Assembly: GCA_021803425.1 (NCBI GenBank)
Contig: JAJZLN010000029.1
Location: 1-35,980, forward strand
Reading direction: 5' to 3'
DNA length: 35,980 nucleotides
From: Microcaldota archaeon
GTDB lineage: Archaea; Micrarchaeota; Micrarchaeia; Micrarchaeales; CABMGC01
Positions 27,741 through 35,980 of the stretch are shown piece after piece. The notes under the pieces were generated by a model. It searched no databases, was not told the DNA's origin, and saw only the letters and a program-made list of their open reading frames with translations. How positions within the stretch are numbered: position 1 is the stretch's first letter; the number at the start of each line of letters is the position of its first letter. Position numbers and translations under genes: made by a program.

Positions 27741-30155
27741 ATGGAAAGCATAGAGTTAGACGGCGTAATAGTTGATATAGACTACATAAATATCGATGGA
27801 AATAGTACCATACGCATAATGTTGAAGTCGAACAGCTCAACTTACAAGCTTATTGATCCGGATTTCCATCCATATTTTTACCTTGTTCCGTTCGACAGCA
27901 GCATAGATCCTGATTCAATAGGCAACATGGATATAAGGAGCAATGGCGAACGCATTTTGATAAGGTCCGTAAGGTGGTTTGAAACAAGCCTTAGGGGAAG
28001 GAAGACAAAGGCATTAAAGATAGAAACCAGCAGCACGCGCGCAATCCCGGATCTCAGCGAGAAGCTTGTGGAGTTCGGCGACAGGTACGAATACGACATC
28101 CTTTTCTGGAAGAGATATCTGATAGACAAGAACATATCGCCTCTTAGCGGAGTACATGTATCCGCGATGAAGGATAAGGAAGATCTTATAATAAAGGATA
28201 TCAAAAAATCGGAATCAGCCAGCCAGGAAACCCTGACCCATCTTTCATTCGATATAGAAACCTATAACCCCACAATAGCTCCGCGCCCGGAAAAAGACCC
28301 CTGCATAATGATAAGCTACGCCACAAACGGCAGGGAAGGCGTACTTACCACCAAGGAAATAGACCGCAGCTTCGTAACCCTATACAAGGATGAAAGATCA
28401 ATGATAGAAGGGTTCATGGAAATAATAAAAGATATAGATCCAGACATAATAGACGGATACAATTCATCAAATTTCGACATACCTTACCTCATGGCAAGAT
28501 CAAAAAAGCTGGGACTGCACTTCGACATAACGAGATACGGGGAGGAGCCCAGGGAGGAGAACCATGGCCTGATAAAAGCAATCAAGATTCCGGGAAGGAT
28601 TAACCTTGACGTATACAATGTAACGAGGTTTGTTTCCATAGTCGGCGCCAGCGAGAAGCTGTTAAAGATAAACCGCTTTACCCTCGGCGACGTGTATGCC
28701 GCGATAACCGGCGATACAAAGAGGACCGTTGAAAAGAAAAACATATGGCAGATGTGGGACGGCAAGAAGGAAGACCTTGAAAACCTCGCAGATTACTCGC
28801 TCAGCGACTCAAAGGCGCTTGCGGAGCTTTACAAGTTCTTCATACCTCTTGAAGTAGAGGTATCAAGGGTGACCGGTACCACGCTTGCTGAAGCTGCAGT
28901 ATCCACCACCGGGCAGCTTGTGGAGTATTTCCTGATGAAATACGCATCAATAAACAAGGAACTGATACAGAACAAGCCTTCAGAAGCCGAGATAAAGGCG
29001 CGCACCGACAATCCCATAGAGGGCGCATATGTAATGACTCCGGAAGCCGGAATATACGATAACATAGTGGTGTTTGACTTCAGGGGCCTCTATCCGTCAA
29101 TAATAATAGCAAACAACATAGATCCGTCGTCAGTATGCACGGACTGCACCGAATATTACCAATCCCCTACGGGCACAAGGTTCAGGAAGGGGCCGCAAGG
29201 CATAATACCGAAAGCGCTAGAGCTGCTCATAGCAGAGAGGTCAGAGGTCAAGAAGGCATACAAGAAGGATCCTGACAACAAGTTCCTTGCGGCAAGATCC
29301 CAGGCGCTGAAGATAATCGCAAACTCATTTTACGGATATCTGGGGTACGCGCGCTCAAGGTGGTATTCAAGGGACTGCGCCGCAAGCGTCACTGCATATG
29401 GCAGGGCGGCTGTTCAGCAGACCATGGAGAAAGCCGAGAATTCGGGATTCAAGGTGCTTTATGCCGATACAGATTCAAATTTTCTTTTAATGGGAAAGAA
29501 ATCAAAGGACGATTCGCTGAAGTTCCTTAATGAAGTTAACAAGGAGCTTCCTGGCGCAATGGAGCTTGAGCTTGAAGACTTCTACGTGCGTGGGGTCTTT
29601 GTCGGCAAAAAAGGGAAAACGGGGTCAGGCGCGAAGAAGAAGTACGCCCTGCTTTCAGAATCTGGAAGGATAAAGATAAAAGGATTCGAGCTTGTAAGGA
29701 GGGACTGGTCAAACATTGCAAGGGAGACGCAGAAGAGAGTGCTCGAGGCCATCCTCAAGGAGGGAAGCAAGGAGAAGGCTATAGAGATAGTGAAGGAAGT
29801 CGTGAAGAACCTGAAGGACGGAAAAGTCGAGATGAAGGATCTTGTGATATACACCCAGCTGAGGAAGGCGATTGATAGATATGACAACACCTCCCCCGAG
29901 CTTGCAGCTGCAAAGAAAGCGATAGCCCAGAACGTGAAGAGCAGGGAAGAGATAGAGGGCGCCACCATCGGTTATATAATAACAAAGGAAGGAAATTCAA
30001 TATCTGAGAAAGCAGAGATAGACGAAACTGCCAAGACCTATGACCCTGACTACTACATCAACCACCAGGTGCTTCCAGCCACTCTTAAGATACTCAAGGA
30101 GCTTGGGTTCAGTGAGGAGGAACTGAAAGGCAGCGGATCCCAGAGGAGACTATGA
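27741..30155 (+). CDS. polB: Family-B DNA polymerase
   Basis: Exo I FDIETYNP, DGYNSSNFDIPYL, YSLSDSKA; motif A DFRGLYPSII, KIIANSFYGYLGY, motif C YADTDS. Confidence 0.93.
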   Translation: MESIELDGVIVDIDYINIDGNSTIRIMLKSNSSTYKLIDPDFHPYFYLVPFDSSIDPDSIGNMDIRSNGERILIRSVRWFETSLRGRKTKALKIETSSTRAIPDLSEKLVEFGDRYEYDILFWKRYLIDKNISPLSGVHVSAMKDKEDLIIKDIKKSESASQETLTHLSFDIETYNPTIAPRPEKDPCIMISYATNGREGVLTTKEIDRSFVTLYKDERSMIEGFMEIIKDIDPDIIDGYNSSNFDIPYLMARSKKLGLHFDITRYGEEPREENHGLIKAIKIPGRINLDVYNVTRFVSIVGASEKLLKINRFTLGDVYAAITGDTKRTVEKKNIWQMWDGKKEDLENLADYSLSDSKALAELYKFFIPLEVEVSRVTGTTLAEAAVSTTGQLVEYFLMKYASINKELIQNKPSEAEIKARTDNPIEGAYVMTPEAGIYDNIVVFDFRGLYPSIIIANNIDPSSVCTDCTEYYQSPTGTRFRKGPQGIIPKALELLIAERSEVKKAYKKDPDNKFLAARSQALKIIANSFYGYLGYARSRWYSRDCAASVTAYGRAAVQQTMEKAENSGFKVLYADTDSNFLLMGKKSKDDSLKFLNEVNKELPGAMELELEDFYVRGVFVGKKGKTGSGAKKKYALLSESGRIKIKGFELVRRDWSNIARETQKRVLEAILKEGSKEKAIEIVKEVVKNLKDGKVEMKDLVIYTQLRKAIDRYDNTSPELAAAKKAIAQNVKSREEIEGATIGYIITKEGNSISEKAEIDETAKTYDPDYYINHQVLPATLKILKELGFSEEELKGSGSQRRL

Positions 30156-31057
30156 TGGAAGAATACGATTATGATATAAACGAATTGAAGGCTGCAGGAA
30201 AGGTGTCTGCACTTGCAATGGGGCATGCGCGCACTCTTGCAAAGCCTGGAGCGAAGCTTGAAGATGTGGCGCAAGGCATTGAAAAATTCATCAAGGACAG
30301 CGGGTGCGATATGGCATTCCCTGTAAATCTCTCAACAGACTCCGAAGCCGCCCATTATACTCCCGAACACGGCGATGCAAGAGTAATAGGGGAAAATGAC
30401 GTGATAAAGGTGGACCTTGGCGCAAGGAGGAATACAAACCTTACGGACTGCGCATTCACGCTGTCATTAAACAACAAATATTCAAAGCTTGTCGAGGCGA
30501 GCGAAGAGGCTCTTGAAAACGCGCTGAGCATGGTAAAGTCCGGAAGGTCCGTCTGCGATATAGGCGGAGAGATAGAGAAGACTGCAAGAAAGCATGGATT
30601 CAATCCTATAAAGAACCTCGGCGGCCATGGAATATCTGAAGAGGACCTGCATGCAGGAAAATTCATACCAAACTTCAATAATGGTGATTCAACCCAACTA
30701 AAGGAGGGAGAGCTGATAGCAATAGAGCCGTTCGTGACAACGGGCGTAGGCCAGGTAACAGACGGGAGCACGACGCAGATATATCAGATAATCTCCACCA
30801 GGATGCCAAGATCACAGGAAGCAAGGCAGGTTCTTGAATTCTGCACTGGCAATTATTCAACCTATCCTTTTGCGCTGAGATGGCTCATATCTGGAATGAA
30901 GATCAGCGAATTCATGATAAGAAAGTCTATCTCAGAGCTTATTACAATAGGCGATATAGAGGCATTCCCGGTGCTTGTTGAGAAGAGCAAAGGCCTCGTA
31001 GCGCAGTCCGAGAAGACAGTGATCGTTGGGTCGGAAGGGTGCACGGTAATAACGTAA
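30152..31057 (+). CDS. map: Methionine aminopeptidase, type II
   Basis: VKVDLGARRNTNLTDCAFT, NLGGHGISE, IAIEPFVTTGVGQV; ATGA overlap with polB. Confidence 0.9.
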   Translation: MMEEYDYDINELKAAGKVSALAMGHARTLAKPGAKLEDVAQGIEKFIKDSGCDMAFPVNLSTDSEAAHYTPEHGDARVIGENDVIKVDLGARRNTNLTDCAFTLSLNNKYSKLVEASEEALENALSMVKSGRSVCDIGGEIEKTARKHGFNPIKNLGGHGISEEDLHAGKFIPNFNNGDSTQLKEGELIAIEPFVTTGVGQVTDGSTTQIYQIISTRMPRSQEARQVLEFCTGNYSTYPFALRWLISGMKISEFMIRKSISELITIGDIEAFPVLVEKSKGLVAQSEKTVIVGSEGCTVIT

Positions 31058-31168
31058 AAGTGGCAAGTAAAAGAAAACAAAGAAACGGAAGCAAAGCTGA
31101 GACAAGTTCGGAACGGCTGTTTCCAGTTCGCTCCTCTTCGCTCAAGGAAAGAATGTAGGATCCAATAC

Positions 31169-31185
31169 TGAAATGTTTCATTTCA
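31169..31185. promoter_or_regulatory. Perfect 7-3-7 palindrome TGAAATG-TTT-CATTTCA upstream of MoxR operon
   Basis: Read directly; ~36 bp upstream of an AT-rich TATA-like ATTTAAATA at 31221-31229, itself ~22 bp before ATG 31251. Confidence 0.4.
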
Positions 31186-31250
31186 ACAAATATCCGTCAA
31201 ACTTTGTAAATTTTCAGCAGATTTAAATACCAAAAAAGTACTAAATATGT

Positions 31251-32612
31251 ATGATGATCATGGCCAATAATGCAGGTAGTCTCGGGGAAAAAGCAAAGCA
31301 ACTGAATGCGCTAGAGGATCAAGTGCGGGCGCAGACTGAAGGATTTTTCTACAGCACGCCATTTATTTCTCTTGAAGTGCAGACGCCATCCGGAATAAAG
31401 GACTTGTCCTTGGATTTCAGGGACATGATGCTGATTTCTGCAATGTCCGAGGGAAATGTCCTTGTAAGCGGCAGAACAGGAGGAGGAAAGACCTCAGTAG
31501 CAAGGGCGATTCAGCGCGGCATCTTTGGAGAATCATGCGCATTTTTCCAGATGGATGCAAAATTCGATGAAAACAGGTTCAGGGATATCGCCTTCGGCAC
31601 CATCAAGGAGGGAGGGAACCTCAGCGACGCAAGCACTCCTGGAAAGGCGCTTACTGCCCCGGCACTCATAATAGATGAATACAACAGGGCTCCGCCAGTC
31701 GTAACAAACATCATACAAGGCTGGCTTACCAACGGCTCAGTAACATTGGACGGGGAGAGGACCATATTTCCTGGAGTCGTTATTCCCGGGAGTGGCCATT
31801 ACCAATGGAAAGTTGCCACTGTAAACGAGGGGATTCAGTATATCGGCACTTCTGGGATAGACAAGGCAAGCAGAAACAGATTTGCAATAGAGATGCCTTT
31901 CGACATGTTTCCCCCTACGGATGTAGACAGGAGAAATCTCATCGCGCATGGAAAATTCAAGGAAGATAGCGTTCCAGAGAGTGTGACCGACATGAGCAGT
32001 GCCATGTTCAAACTGATAAGGACCACAAAGGAAGTACCCGTCGACCCTCTTGTCACGGAATTTCTGCTATACGTCCAAAAGGGAGACCTCTGCTATAATT
32101 CGCCTACTGGCACAAAGCTCGGGTTCGATGAATTTACATTGGAGATATGCAAGGGCTGCCATGCAGCCGCTCAGAACAAGGAGATATGTGGAATGACATT
32201 CGCCCCTCCTGAAAAGTCCATTCCAGAAGTGCTTTCCCTTGCAAGGGCGTTTGCAATATACAGGAATTACAGGATTCCAGAATCCGAGCTTACAGTATCG
32301 CTTAGTGACATGTCTGCAGTAATGCCGTTTGTAATGTTCCATAAAATAGATATTGCTGATGGATGGGCGCAGAAATACGGTGGAGGAAGCACATGGTATG
32401 CAACGCAGATGGTTATAAAAGAGATGCAGAGCGCATGGATTCAAGGCACAAGAGCCCTTGCCCCTGTAATAGAGGCAGAGTATGGGGAAAAACAGCTATC
32501 TCCCAGCATGCAGGCTTCAAAAGAAGAAGTGCTTCTTTCAAATCCCAAAGTGGGTCAGGTAAGCGATATGATTCAGCTCTACAGGAAAAGACCAGAGAGA
32601 CTGCATACATAA
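31251..32612 (+). CDS. MoxR-type AAA+ ATPase
   Basis: VLVSGRTGGGKTSVARAI Walker A, ALIIDEYNRAPPVVTNIIQGWL Walker B/sensor region, DKASRNRFAIEMPFDMFPP. Confidence 0.82.
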   Translation: MMIMANNAGSLGEKAKQLNALEDQVRAQTEGFFYSTPFISLEVQTPSGIKDLSLDFRDMMLISAMSEGNVLVSGRTGGGKTSVARAIQRGIFGESCAFFQMDAKFDENRFRDIAFGTIKEGGNLSDASTPGKALTAPALIIDEYNRAPPVVTNIIQGWLTNGSVTLDGERTIFPGVVIPGSGHYQWKVATVNEGIQYIGTSGIDKASRNRFAIEMPFDMFPPTDVDRRNLIAHGKFKEDSVPESVTDMSSAMFKLIRTTKEVPVDPLVTEFLLYVQKGDLCYNSPTGTKLGFDEFTLEICKGCHAAAQNKEICGMTFAPPEKSIPEVLSLARAFAIYRNYRIPESELTVSLSDMSAVMPFVMFHKIDIADGWAQKYGGGSTWYATQMVIKEMQSAWIQGTRALAPVIEAEYGEKQLSPSMQASKEEVLLSNPKVGQVSDMIQLYRKRPERLHT

Positions 32613-32636
32613 AGCCCGGATTTCAGATGTGATTCC

Positions 32637-33299
32637 ATGAACAAACAAACAAAGCCGAATCAAATGCCAAAGGAAACCTGGGAGACAGTGAAGCGCGGCT
32701 TAGACATAAAGATAAATACCAAACAAATTGAGAGGGACGCAAAAGCCGCGCAGAGAGTCGCTGCACGAAAAGAAGAAACACAAATCAGACTGCCAATGAT
32801 AATCGAACAAAACATAGATTATCAAGGAACAAAGGACATTGCAAAAAAGCACAACGGAGCCCTAATCAAGCTCGAAAGACTGGTACAGCTACTCAACGAT
32901 CCTGATTTCGTTAAGTCCATAGAAGACACAAAGTCATACAAAAGAGATAGATATACATTTTTTTGGATTGACACAGTAGGTACCAATCTAAATGGCTACT
33001 ACAGAATGAATCCGCAAGGAAAGACATTAGACGAGATGTTCACATTCATATCAAGATTATTTGATAGTGAGGTCAAAAAAGTCCCAAGCAATGAAATACT
33101 CTATTTCAAAAAAACAGATCTGCCTCTGGCTGTGGAAGTCTTTAGCAAGGTCAGTTTTTTGCATGCACGACTGGAAGTAAGTGGTGATGGCTTTTGGCCT
33201 TACTCTACTGCTCCGCTTGTGGTTGTTGAGCAAGCCTCAGCCAAGCCAGTCACTGTATGGCAGCGGATCAGCAAACCCTTTCGACACCTTAAAAAATGA
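32637..33299 (+). CDS. Unknown protein, copy 1 of a duplicated MoxR/VWA-associated family
   Basis: Intact ORF; N-terminal ~138 aa about 80% identical by eye to the ORF starting at 35289/35298. Confidence 0.75.
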   Translation: MNKQTKPNQMPKETWETVKRGLDIKINTKQIERDAKAAQRVAARKEETQIRLPMIIEQNIDYQGTKDIAKKHNGALIKLERLVQLLNDPDFVKSIEDTKSYKRDRYTFFWIDTVGTNLNGYYRMNPQGKTLDEMFTFISRLFDSEVKKVPSNEILYFKKTDLPLAVEVFSKVSFLHARLEVSGDGFWPYSTAPLVVVEQASAKPVTVWQRISKPFRHLKK

Positions 33300-33303
33300 T
33301 TAA

Positions 33304-35292
33304 ATGGAAGATGAACAGATTGATGTAAAACAGATTCTAAGGTCTCAGCTAGCTGCGAAAGGCTGGGATATTATTTACAAACTGGATGTCGAAAGAAAGG
33401 ATACTCCGAATCTTTTTGAGGCAAGCATGGAATCTTATTCTTGGCAACTGAATGTAACTTTAGACACTGCTTTTGAGGAAAAGCTCGGTAAAATAGCAGA
33501 AAAATCAAAGCTTAACATTCAAACTCCGGTTCAAAAGGCGCTGCGCAGCATTGTAGACCATGAAATGGGGCACTGGGAGCTATGTCCCAGCGATATAGTC
33601 TATCTTGAAAGCATGCTCAATTCAGTAAGCAAGGGCCTGTCGAACGGAGGCATGTCAGAACAGGAGGTAAAGCAGTTCTCCCCCTATGTGACGAACATGT
33701 TTTCCGATGCAGTAATCAACTGCAGCCATATGCGTGAGAAGGATTTCAGCGAGGGTTACGGGCTGTTGCAGGCATCAAGAGCATATACTTCACCATCCGC
33801 TTTGGAGAATGGCAAACCTCATTTTGAAGATTATTTCGGCATGTTCATAGACATTCAGATGAAGCTTGCAAGAGACAAAGGCATTAGAAAAATAGGAGAA
33901 AGATACGTAAATAATTACTCTGCAATAGCAAAGATGAGCGAACAGCTTCTTGGAACATTGATAGGAAAGGATCTTGCCAAAAAAGCGTTTTCTAATTCAC
34001 TTAGAAAAGAAGACATGGACGATATTGTATATGTCCTTAAGGACAAGGATTCATGGAACATGAAATCAAAGCGCTTCGCACAGATAATTGCACCTTACCT
34101 CAAAAACCATATCGATGACATGCAGAAAAACCAACATCTTATGCCATCGCTTTCGGGCATTTGCGTAAGCGATTCTGAGGATTCACAAGAGACATCTGAA
34201 AATGACAGGACGATTATAAAACAGGGATTAGACAGGCTTGAAGCCGAAGCCAAAGAAGAATCCGAAAAAACTGGAGGCGAAGAAGGCGCCAAAGCACGCA
34301 AAAAAGGCAAGGACGAAGATGCGTGGGAAAGGGTCGGCCAAAAGATAGCGGGATACGGGGGCACTGATATGAAATATGCCGCAAGACATGAAGTTTATGA
34401 TGAACTGTATAGGCGCACAGCGGGGCAGATTGTCCTCAACTTCCTGGACAAGGGGGAAGAAGCCCCAAGCCTTACCCTTTTCCATATGGCCAGGAGAAGA
34501 TTAGAAGATGGAGAACAGCTTGACAATACTGTTGCATGGGAAAGAACCATTTTTGTAAATGGTGAGCCGTTGCTGTTCAAGAAAGAGATGCCTTTTGATA
34601 TAGACTCGCCAGGGCCATCAAGCAAGGGAAGCTATGAGGACATATTATTCATAGTGGATGTTTCAGGAAGCATGGGATGGCAGGACATTCCGCTCGACGG
34701 CTCAAAGTACGATATGGCTATAAGGACAGTATATTCAGTAATGAATTACCTCGAGAAGAGCGGGAAGGCTCCTTTCCTGAACTACGGTCTCATGCAGTTC
34801 AGTTACGATACCGACTGGTCTGGGTGGAAGAACTACCGGCAGTCTGGAGCTTTAACAAAAAGACTGTTCACAGGCTTCCAAGGAGGCGGCACACTGCTGG
34901 ACCCGGACAAGGTCAATGCTGCTGATTCGAGGCCGAGCAAACACTTCCTTACAATAATGATAAGCGACGGCGAGATAGCCAATTCAGAAGAGGCATTCAA
35001 TGCGTGTTCAAGGGTTGCTGTAGACCATAAGAATGACTTTGTGCTGTTTCAGATAGAGTCCGAAAGCGATTTCGGAGATAAGATGAGGGGCATCGGAGTG
35101 CCGGTCATATCTATAAACCAGCCAGAAGACCTTATAGGAATAACACTGGACATTGTAAGGTCAAAATATGCACCAATATTCAGGCAAGGCGCAAGCCCAG
35201 CTAGAAATACTAAAAAAGAGGATCTGCTGGATCAGGCAAGGGACAGGGACATCACTCAGCCCAAACCAAGCGCTAAAAAGATACACCCATGA
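33304..35292 (+). CDS. HEMGH putative metallopeptidase domain fused to VWA (MIDAS) domain protein
   Basis: SIVDHEMGHWELCPSD near N-terminus (HEMGH 33559-33573); ILFIVDVSGSMGWQD MIDAS motif and IMISDGEI in the C-terminal part. Confidence 0.8.
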   Translation: MEDEQIDVKQILRSQLAAKGWDIIYKLDVERKDTPNLFEASMESYSWQLNVTLDTAFEEKLGKIAEKSKLNIQTPVQKALRSIVDHEMGHWELCPSDIVYLESMLNSVSKGLSNGGMSEQEVKQFSPYVTNMFSDAVINCSHMREKDFSEGYGLLQASRAYTSPSALENGKPHFEDYFGMFIDIQMKLARDKGIRKIGERYVNNYSAIAKMSEQLLGTLIGKDLAKKAFSNSLRKEDMDDIVYVLKDKDSWNMKSKRFAQIIAPYLKNHIDDMQKNQHLMPSLSGICVSDSEDSQETSENDRTIIKQGLDRLEAEAKEESEKTGGEEGAKARKKGKDEDAWERVGQKIAGYGGTDMKYAARHEVYDELYRRTAGQIVLNFLDKGEEAPSLTLFHMARRRLEDGEQLDNTVAWERTIFVNGEPLLFKKEMPFDIDSPGPSSKGSYEDILFIVDVSGSMGWQDIPLDGSKYDMAIRTVYSVMNYLEKSGKAPFLNYGLMQFSYDTDWSGWKNYRQSGALTKRLFTGFQGGGTLLDPDKVNAADSRPSKHFLTIMISDGEIANSEEAFNACSRVAVDHKNDFVLFQIESESDFGDKMRGIGVPVISINQPEDLIGITLDIVRSKYAPIFRQGASPARNTKKEDLLDQARDRDITQPKPSAKKIHP

Positions 35293-35980
35293 TTATCATG
35301 CAAAACAAGCAAATAAACCCAAATCAAATGTCAAAGGAAACGTGGGAGGCAGTGAAGCGCGGCTTAGGCATAGTGATAAATCAGGATGAAGTCGAGAGGG
35401 ATGCAAAAGCTGCGCAGAGAGTCGCTGCACGAAAAGAAGAAACACAAATCAGACTGCCAATGATAATTGAACAAGAAGCAGATTATGAAGAATCAAAGAA
35501 CATTGCAAAAAAGCACAACGGAGCCCTAATCAAACTCGAAAGATTGCCACAGCTACTCAACGATCCTGATTTCGTTGAGTCCATAGAAAGCACAGAATCA
35601 TACAAAAGGGATGGATATATTCGGTTTTGGATTGACACAGTGGGCACCAATCTAGACGGCCACTACAGAATGAATCCGCAAGGAAAGACATTAGACGAGA
35701 TGTTCACATTCATATCAGATAGTTTCGACATAAATGTCGAAAAAATTCCACACAATGAAAGAGCCCATTTCCGTAAAAGAAATCAGCCTCTGTCCGTGAA
35801 TGTCAGGAGGTCAGACTTCGAATACTGGCGTCTGATCGTGGGCGATCTCAGCCCTTCCTTTGTCGCTCCTGTGGTGGTTGTTGAGCAAGCCTCAGTCCAG
35901 CCAGTCGCCATACGGCAGCGGATCATCAAATTTCCCTCCAATACCTTACCACCCCCTCAAGCCTTAAAATATAGATATCC
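35289..35980 (+). CDS. Unknown protein, copy 2 of the duplicated MoxR/VWA-associated family (3' end beyond window)
   Basis: Open frame from ATG 35289 (ATGA overlap with VWA gene) or ATG 35298 to the window end: MQNKQINPNQMSKETWEAVKRGLGIVINQDEVERDAKAAQRVAARKEETQIRLPMIIEQ...; no stop, hence missing from ORF track. Confidence 0.8.
   Translation, partial: MIIMQNKQINPNQMSKETWEAVKRGLGIVINQDEVERDAKAAQRVAARKEETQIRLPMIIEQEADYEESKNIAKKHNGALIKLERLPQLLNDPDFVESIESTESYKRDGYIRFWIDTVGTNLDGHYRMNPQGKTLDEMFTFISDSFDINVEKIPHNERAHFRKRNQPLSVNVRRSDFEYWRLIVGDLSPSFVAPVVVVEQASVQPVAIRQRIIKFPSNTLPPPQALKYRY

Noticed and set aside
29582-29968. 128-aa minus-strand ORF (and similar ORFs at 28829-29065, 30355-30771)
   Set aside because: Antisense to clear polB/map coding sequence.
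1-35980. CRISPR array or cas genes
   Set aside because: No regularly spaced short direct repeats or Cas-like proteins seen; the repeats present are protein-domain or paralogue repeats.

Overview
The window looks like a ~36 kb segment of an archaeal chromosome. Small gene sizes, family content and gene-order style suggest a DPANN/Micrarchaeota-type organism, but that is inference. Housekeeping content: an adkA - DUF106(EMC3-like) - rpl34e - cmk - rpl14e block, secY (separated from that block), family-B DNA polymerase overlapping methionine aminopeptidase, tRNA-Arg(TCG), deoC, a class III aminotransferase, a ZIP transporter, a HAD phosphatase and a NitT/TauT-like ABC transporter with a stand-alone AAA_assoc_C-like partner. 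Two accessory regions stand out. (1) An AT-rich surface-protein cluster at ~19.5-26.7 kb, bounded by a truncated IS66-like transposase and tRNA-Arg. Its first gene has an 11-G homopolymer between a plausible start codon and its signal peptide, and is out of frame as assembled, so it is a candidate phase-variable (slipped-strand) surface protein. The second gene has a frame-changing A9 tract before a cryptic Lys/Arg-rich tail. A Cys-bounded domain is shared by the first and third genes. (2) A MoxR-type AAA+ / HEMGH-VWA operon at ~31.2-36 kb, interleaved with two paralogous copies of an unknown ~220-aa protein. The copies have near-identical N-terminal parts and a diverged central/C-terminal segment. 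The second copy runs off the window edge and is absent from the ORF track. All assignments come from reading the sequence; no searches were run.
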